DNA of 64,000 bases from Balanoglossus misakiensis (lineage: Eukaryota; Hemichordata): NCBI GenBank assembly GCA_040954595.2, contig CM082591.2, forward strand, positions 8,432,001 to 8,496,000, given 5' to 3'. A program made the translations under genes and the position numbers. Below are positions 57,418-64,000 of the stretch, one piece after another (the stretch's first letter is position 1; every line of letters starts with the position of its first letter). The notes under the pieces were generated by a model that was not told the DNA's origin, did not search any database, and worked only from the letters and a program-made list of their open reading frames with translations.

Positions 57418-57683
57418 GAGTTTGTGACACCTTTACACATAAACAAACTTTCTGTTATGAATACCAATGCAAATAAAACTCCACAATATCGTAATTGTTG
57501 TATTGTCTTTCATAAGTGTTCATTCTGGTAGTATTGAAATTGAAATTGAAATTGAAATTGTCTCTACTAAGCTAATAATACTCGAACAAGTTACCCTATA
57601 CAACTACACTTAGGGGTGGACTACCCTAAGCTTGACAGTTCCAGGGGATTATTCTGCCCCTCACAGTGGCATCTGCTTTCTAA
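57418..57683 (-). other. Untranslated 3' part of the gypsy-like element
   Basis: Between the stop of the integrase frame and the purine tract. Contains four GAAATT units at 57538-57559. Confidence 0.4.
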
Positions 57684-58432
57684 CTAGCCCGAATACTCAT
57701 CGTGATATTTCACAGGTTTCTTCACGATTCGTCCACTTCTGGTTCGGACCTCTGCCTGCTTTCCTGTATTTTCCGGAGGTGGTGGTGTTATCTCTCCGTT
57801 TGTTGTAGCATCTTTTTTCCCTCTGGGTAGTTGACTTTCTTCTCTGGTTGCCATAACCGGATACGATATTTGTTCCTTCGGTGGTGTTGTTGCATTCTGG
57901 GATGACTTCTCTGGTCTCGATGTGAACAATAGATGTCTCCGGTTTCTCCTCAGAGTACCATTTGATGTCTGTATGATGTAAGAACGTGGTGTTGTATCAG
58001 CACTTATTACTTTTGCTGGTGTTTTCCAACCACTTTCTCCATCCAATTTAACTTTAACCTCGTCTCCTGGCAACAGCTCTGGCAGGCTTTTCGTTCCATG
58101 TCGTTTATTGTATGCTCACTTGTATGCACCTTTGGCCTTCTCATCTGCAGCTCGGACTGCTTTCAGGTCAGGCTTTTTCGGCACTAAGTTTTAAGTGTTG
58201 GGAGTGTTGTGCGTATTTGACGTCCCATCATCAACTTGCATGGACTGGCGCCTGTGGCTGCTATTGGAGTTTCTCTGTAGCTCATCAGTGCAAGAAATGG
58301 ATCTTCTTGCTTTAGGATTTTCTTCGCGATGCGAACGCCGCTTTCTGCCTCTCCATTGGATTGTGGATAATGAGGGCTGGAGGTGTTTCATCGAAATCCA
58401 TACTTTCTGCTGAACTCTTGGAATTCAAAAGC
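57684..58432 (-). pseudogene. Gypsy-like integrase, C-terminal part
   Basis: Encodes the end of integrase: PGDEVKVKLDGESGWKTPAK and RSYIIQTSNGTLRRNRRHLL are the small C-terminal domain, with a Pro/Lys-rich tail. Upstream pieces (DLKAVRAADEKAKGAYK) lie in the same frame across a TGA near 58110, and a frameshift lies near 58190. The next part of the gene is 3.9 kb away, at 62318, because an element is inserted. Confidence 0.82.
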
Positions 58433-58436
58433 TGCA

Positions 58437-59169
58437 ATCTGATTAAAATCAGATGTAGGGAACGGCGACTTGTTTTTTTTATGCTGTCGCCTCACACTAC
58501 ATCTGACGAACTCTCAATGGAGATCTCGTTGAAATCGCGCATTCCGACCCGGCCAATCAGATTGCATGTTACGTCGACCGCACTGGAGGAAACAAAAACC
58601 CAAGAATTGCACTGGGAAAATGGGAGAAATAAGTTGTTGACTTCGTTCGAGTACCGCACAGAACACGACAGACTGGCTTTCTATTGTGAACAATTACATA
58701 TAATCCCATATCTTTCTTTATTTAACATCATCGTATACGAGTGGTTTTCGCAGAGCAGTGCAACGTCGAGCTGTAACCATATACAAATGTTGAACTATCG
58801 CTGATCATTCCTAAAATCTCGTCATGGTCGCCCTCGTACATGTAGTCATGCCGCCAGTCGGGAAAAATAACGTACTTCTGTGTAAAAGTTTATAAAAAAT
58901 AAAACAATTTCCACTGCCATGTATCCCAAAACCATTAATGTGACAGGATTTTAAAAATAACGCTAACTTCGGCTAAGGAAGGTCAAGTCTGTGCAGTCGG
59001 TCTGTGTCGCTGTGTTCCCGACGGCGATACGCGGCCAGCCCTGCAAGGCTCAACTCGCTATAAGCGTTATATTCAGTATGGCGATATCAACATGTAAACA
59101 CACAAAAATAAACCAGAACGCGAGCGGTTCGGACGTTAGGACAAGTTAATCGCATCATATTTGGAGTCG

Positions 59170-59214
<45 letters not shown>

Positions 59215-62200
59215 CTTTATTTAAAGAGGGTAATCTGATTACAAATGAATTGTAATTTACATCAGGGCCCTCATGAAAAAATACAAGTCATATAAATAGT
59301 GAACAGTAAATACACAATTGAAAAAAAAGAGCGAGGACATAGATAAATGAAAGAATAAATAAATAAATGAGAAGTCCAATCAAAGAATAAGCTATCCATC
59401 CAAATATGAACCTTCATTACAAAACTTCGTAAAAAGGTAACTGTACAATGCTGATTTAAATGATGATAAACTTGCAAGGTTACGGATATATACAGGAATA
59501 GAGTTCCAAGTTTTTGCAGCTCGATAGGCAAACGACCTTTGACCCATGGCGGTCCTGAACCTTGGTGGGTAGAGGTCACCGGCGCTGACACTTCGAGTAT
59601 TTAAACGATTCATTTCTGAAAGAGGTCGGAAAAGACCCCTAATATAGTTGGGTGCGAGGTCATTTAGAGCTTTGAAAGTCATTATAGCCGTGAAATATAC
59701 AATGCGAAGATCAACTGGTAACCAATGCAGACTGATGAGAAGAGAACGAGATGAAAATGTCGTGTCCACTCCAAGGATTACCCTAGCAGCTCTTTTCTGA
59801 AGTTAATACAATCTTTGGAGGTTTGTCTTTGACGTATTACCCCAAACAATACAGCAGTAGTCAAACAAGGAGAGAAACAAAGCATTGTAAGCCAATAAAA
59901 GTACATGTCTTTGGCAAAAAGTGCGCAGTCGTCTTAGAACACCAATTCTAGTCGAAAGGTTCTTACAAAGATTGTTGATGTGGTCGTCCCAACTTAACAT
60001 GTTGTCAATTTGAATACCAAGTAACTTGTGGGTAGTGACATTGTCCATTTGAGTGCCATTAATAAGAATACGGAACGTAAAGTCAGAGTCAAAGAACAAT
60101 CTGATTTTGGGACACGATGCCATAATCATACACTTTGTTTTTGTGGTATTTATAGCCATGTTATTGTTGTGAACCCAGTTTGAGACAGGAAGGAGATCAC
60201 CATTCATACCACTTTCAATGTGTTCTATATTGATGCCAGAAACACACATGGTCTGGTCGTCGGCAAACATATTCAAACTTCCCGACATGAGGCAGAGTGG
60301 AAGATCATTGATGAACATTAAAAATAAGAGTGGTCCTAAGATAGAGCCTTGAGGTACCCCGCTTGTCATTGGCATAACGTGAGAGTGTGCTCCCATGTAA
60401 GAAACAAATTGACTACGTTCTGAAAGGCATGATCGAAACCACTTGAGCGACAATTCGGAAAGCCTGTATACAGACAGTTTGGAAAGCAAAATTTCATGAT
60501 CAACAAGATCAAAAGCTTTACATAAATCTAAATACATAACACCGGTGTATAAGCTATCATCCATATTCAGTAATAGCTGATCAGTAAACTTGAGTAACGC
60601 AGTATGACAAGAGTGGTGTTGTCTAAAACCTGATTGGGAATCGGCAATAAGATTGTATGAATGCAGAAAGTTAAAAAGACTTATAAAAACATGCTTTTCC
60701 AGGATTTTGGAGAGAACTGGTAAAAGGGAGATAGGCCTATAATTATTAACATCATTCTTTTTCCATCCCTTGTGTATTGGGATAACCTTGGCACGTTTAA
60801 AACAATCAGGAAAAACACCGCTGTTTATAGACCTATTAAAAATATCAGTTACAGACTTTGCAATACAAGACACACTAATCTGTAAAAATTTTGGAGAAAT
60901 ATTGTCGCTACCAGCTGCTTTAGAATCATTCAGTAAAAAAAAGCTGTTTTGTAACAAAATCAACAGGAATCGCAGGAATGTGAAAATTGACAGAGCTATC
61001 ACAAATGTGAGAGTTAACCCAGTCGTCAATGAGGCTAAGGTCAGGTGTTGAGCGAAGGCAATGACGATACTTACTAACAATACCAGTAAAGTGGGCATTA
61101 AATGCCTGGGCAATATTCTTGTGATTTGTAACTGTTTTCCCTTTGTACTGAATAGAAAGACTGTGTGAACGGGGATCGCCATTGGAGAGAATTTCGTTGA
61201 TGGAGCGCCAAATAACAGAGGGGTTTCTGAAATATCACGATAATACTGCCGCTTTGCATACTTAGGAAATTGAGTGGACAACTCTGTTTCTCAAAGATCT
61301 ATAAATCAACCAATCATTGTGAGAATTTGAGCGGGTGGCCTTAACAAGATGATAGTCTCTGACATGAATAAGGTCCAGAATGTCTGCAGAAAACCATGGT
61401 GGTTGCCTGAGTCTTTTCACTCGCTTTTCAATAAAGGGCGCATGCGCATTACAGACATGGTTGAAACAATCTGTCCACTTTTCAAAGAGTACATTGACAT
61501 TATCTATCTCACAAGCCTGTGGCCATTGAGTAGCCTGTAAAGTATGAGTAAAATTCATAGCGGAAAAGTTACAAAACTGCCTGCATTTAACAGAAATATG
61601 CGATCCTCTGGAAACGTTGTTACCATGGAGACGCCTCACTACACAAACAGGAAAATGATCAGAGATGCCTATTTTGGGGACACATACATTTGCAATATTC
61701 GCTGGACAGTTCACATAAATATGATCAATAAGAGAACCCCGACACCGGGCGAGTTGGAACATTAACAATGAGGTTATGAGGTAGACGTAGACAGGGAAAG
61801 GATTTTGTTTCGATAAAATCGAATTTCGGCCGAAAAAGCTGCGGTCCGGATCAGGACTGCAGGCCGTGTAACGCCGGGAACACACAGACGTATACGCAGA
61901 GCTATCGGTTGGCACGCGTTTCTGCTGAAATACAAACGATCGTGGCGACAGAATCTCATCATGGGACGGCCTTACACAAACGTAATCAATTCCCTAACAA
62001 TTTTACTCCAACTTGTTGCCACGTTTTATACATTTCGGTGGCCGGTGGATAGAGGTTCAGTCATCACGCTAAACTGGCTCGAAACCATTCCCCACGCCGA
62101 TTCGACTCTCGCGCTGGGATACGTGTAGCTCCATTGTCATGTGATAAGTGGGATGCCTATCGTTTGCTATAAGGCGCCTTCTGATTGGTTTATATTCCAA

Positions 62201-62313
62201 GTAAATCTCGTAGAGTTCAGCGGGATCTCCATTGAGAGTTGGTCAGATGTAGTGTGAGGCGACTGCATAAAAAAAACCAAGTCGCCGTTCCCTACATCTG
62301 ATTTTAATCAGAT
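58437..62313. mobile_element. TIR element inserted in the gypsy integrase, TGCA target
   Basis: Both ends carry ATCTGATTAAAATCAGAT (itself palindromic) and near-identical terminal repeats of about 105 bases, including GTAGGGAACGGCGACTTG and CTCACACTACATCTGA. TGCA lies on each side (58433-58436, 62314-62317), and the integrase frame resumes across it, so the borders are secure. No own transposase was seen. The LINE at 59175 sits inside. Relatives: 21613-22165 and 23735-24339. Confidence 0.88.
59175..61771 (-). pseudogene. 5'-truncated CR1/Jockey-type LINE
   Basis: On the minus strand in order: end of the endonuclease (SLIDHIYVN, GISDHFPV; 61750-61640), linker, reverse transcriptase (RPISLLPVLSKILEKHV, FDLVDHEIL, SGVPQGSILGPLLFLMFIND, FADDQ; about 60950-60000), and the C-terminal tail (SLHWLPVDLRIVYF, RSFAYRAAKTWNSIPVYIRN). 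Frame breaks lie near 61270, and a TAA near 59803. The 3' end is an ATT-repeat tail (59171-59213). GGTTAT flanks both sides (59169-59174, 61772-61777) as target duplication. Confidence 0.9.
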
Positions 62314-62317
62314 TGCA

Positions 62318-62580
62318 GAAGCTGTAAACTGTGGACCGTTGTCGGAGAATATTTCTTCTGGCATTCCCCATCTTGCAAACATATTTTTTCAGCTTGCCTA
62401 TTATTTGTCGACTAGTAGTGGTGGTCATGTGTACAATTTCTAACCATCTGGTTTGGTAATCCATCACTACCATGTATTTCTGGCCGTCGTATTCACAGAG
62501 GTCGACCGCAATTTTCTACCATGGCCTCTCTGGCAATGGGGTTGTCATCAGTGGTTCTCTTCTTTGGGTTGGTTTGTTTT
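62318..62580 (-). pseudogene. Gypsy-like integrase core, first part
   Basis: Minus strand: MVVMDYQTRWLEIVHM is the beginning of the integrase core with its first catalytic Asp, and SDNGPQFTAS (second Asp) lies right against the insertion, in a frame displaced by an extra base in an A-run near 62385. A TAG lies near 62520. Confidence 0.8.
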
Positions 62581-62981
62581 CATTGCAAAATTTGCATGTA
62601 GATATATATCTTCTTCTTGGTATCTTTTGCGATGCCTGGCCACCAAACTGACTGGATAGCTCGCTCACAGCATTTTGTCAAACCCTGATGTCCTTCGAGG
62701 ATTCGGTTGAGGGTATCATCCCTCATACTTGTCGGAATCACGATTCTATCTTCATAGAGCACCATGTTGTTGATGACTGATAGTTGTCCCCTTACAGAGA
62801 AATATTTCTGTATTTCTTCTGGGACTTCTTTCGATCGTTTCGGCCATCCTAGTTTTGTAAACTCTAGGACGAGTCTTAGTTGGTCATCAGCTTGTGTTTC
62901 TTCACTGATCTCTTCCAGCTTTTCTGTTGAAACTGGTTTGCTTGCTTCCACGTACTCCACATGGGCTTGTACATCGTCCAC
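62580..62981 (-). pseudogene. Gypsy-like integrase zinc-binding region
   Basis: The [20 protein letters not shown] segment followed by GIAKDTKK is the HHCC region of gypsy integrases; the connection from RNase H precedes it. Confidence 0.8.
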
Positions 62982-63587
62982 GGTGGTTGGTTTTCTGTAC
63001 GTTTTACTGGAAGTCTGGAAAGTGTGTCAGGTACCACCAATTCCTTGCCTAATACATACACTGCCTTGGCGTTGAACATCATCAGTCGTAGTAGGCCTAA
63101 TAGTCGTTGACATCTCAGTGGTGTCTTGTCCAAATCTTGGCTGTTTATCAGTGGTACTAATGGCTTATGATCGGTTTCCAGGGTGAATGACTCTAATCCG
63201 GTCAAGTAACGTGAGAATTTTTCACACGCCCATACACCTGCAAGACATTCCTTTTCTATCTGTGCGTATCTCTGCTCAGCTTTGGTCAATGTGCGGGAAG
63301 CATAGGCTACGGGTCGTCGTCTATCTCCCTCATCTTGAAATAGGACTGCACCCATTGCGTAGCTGCTTGAGTCTGCACTCACCGTGATTGGTTTACTTGG
63401 GTCGTAAAATGCCAAAACTTGTGTTCTTGTTACCAATTCTTTCATTTTCTGAAAGGCGTTGTCTTGTTTTGGTCCCCAGAGCCATGCTGTATCACTGTTG
63501 AGTAATTCGCTCATTGGCTGCAGTGTGGCTGCCAGGTTTGGCAGGAATTTTCCGAGGTAGTTTATCATGCCAAGGAGTTGCTTCAGT
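62876..63587 (-). pseudogene. Gypsy-like RNase H
   Basis: [73 protein letters not shown]: end of reverse transcriptase and RNase H of the K02A2.6-like group. It is shifted from the preceding reverse transcriptase by one extra C in a C-run at about 63590. Confidence 0.88.
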
Positions 63588-64000
63588 TCATGGGGGTGGA
63601 AGCTGTTCTATTGCTTTCACTTTATCTGGATCTGCGCTCACACCATCTCCTCTAATTATCCCTCCAAAGAACTTGATGCTTGATTTCTTTATTTCACACT
63701 TGCCTTTATTTAGTTTCAGTCCGGAATGTTCTACTGTACGAAGTGTTTTGTTGAGATGTTTATCGTGGTCATCTACCGATTTCCCATGTATTATGATGTC
63801 ATCCATGATAGCCTCTACGTTGTCATGGTCACGCAACATGTCTGACATTACACGCGGGAATATTTCAGGTGCTGAGGTAATTCCAAATGGCAGCCGTTTG
63901 AAGCAGAACCGGCCAAACGGTGTAATAAATGTGGTCAACTTTCAGCTGTCTGGATCTAAGGGAATCTGCCAAAATCCACTTGAGGCATCAAGTTTGGAGA
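63588..64000 (-). pseudogene. Gypsy-like reverse transcriptase, cut by the window end
   Basis: FITPFGRFCFKRLPFGITSA, then IMDDIIIHG (the YxDD-box position) and LKLNKGKCEI. A TGA sits between DPDS and KLTTF near 63945. The protease, Gag and 5' LTR would lie beyond 64000. Confidence 0.88.

Overview
The window looks like nuclear DNA of a marine invertebrate animal. Coding DNA is sparse and split by introns with GT-AG sites, there is no bacterial operon layout, and there are many decayed transposable elements of animal type (Tc1, CR1/L2-like LINEs, a Penelope-like fragment, a Ty3/gypsy-like element, foldback MITEs) plus microsatellites. Death-effector-domain (DED) genes next to NHL repeats point to a non-vertebrate deuterostome such as an amphioxus or an acorn worm. 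That placement is inference; no gene here fixes the species.

1-8.4 kb is the host gene region. Two tandemly duplicated DED genes lie on the + strand. The first (coding exon 1577-1864) encodes a DED-only protein of 95 residues, because a TAC codon has become TAG just before the splice site; a ruined copy of its second exon remains near 3108. The second is a four-exon gene (5953-8400) encoding DED, a charged linker and an NHL-repeat domain, with an in-frame TAG inside the NHL exon. Upstream of each gene are two cassettes that combine a kappaB-like site, a CACGTGAC E-box and a putative splice donor, which I read as alternative first exons.

8.7-9.8 kb is a Harbinger-like MITE (second copy at 43.5-44.7 kb). 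10-21.4 kb has no recognisable gene but is built of diverged tandem duplications. Four copies of one module carry a kappaB-like site and an octamer at a nearly fixed distance. 21.6-30.7 kb holds foldback and TIR elements. 30.7-34.4, 35.5-37.7 and 44.7-53.2 kb are complex interspersed repeats with hairpin heads and internal tandem arrays, many units of which contain a perfect DR1 nuclear-receptor half-site pair.

38.5-40.4 kb is an apparently intact Tc1-like transposon whose second and third catalytic residues are 42 residues apart instead of the usual 34. 42.3-42.9 and 48.0-48.9 kb contain two lone minus-strand ORFs, the second Gag-like. 55.1-56.9 kb is a broken minus-strand gene of a widespread transposon-associated family. 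57.2-64.0 kb is a three-level nest: a dead gypsy-like element contains a TIR element flanked by TGCA, which contains a 5'-truncated LINE.

Limits: all motifs were read by eye. Splice sites, element borders and family names have not been checked by alignment or search. No tRNA, rRNA or CRISPR array was seen.
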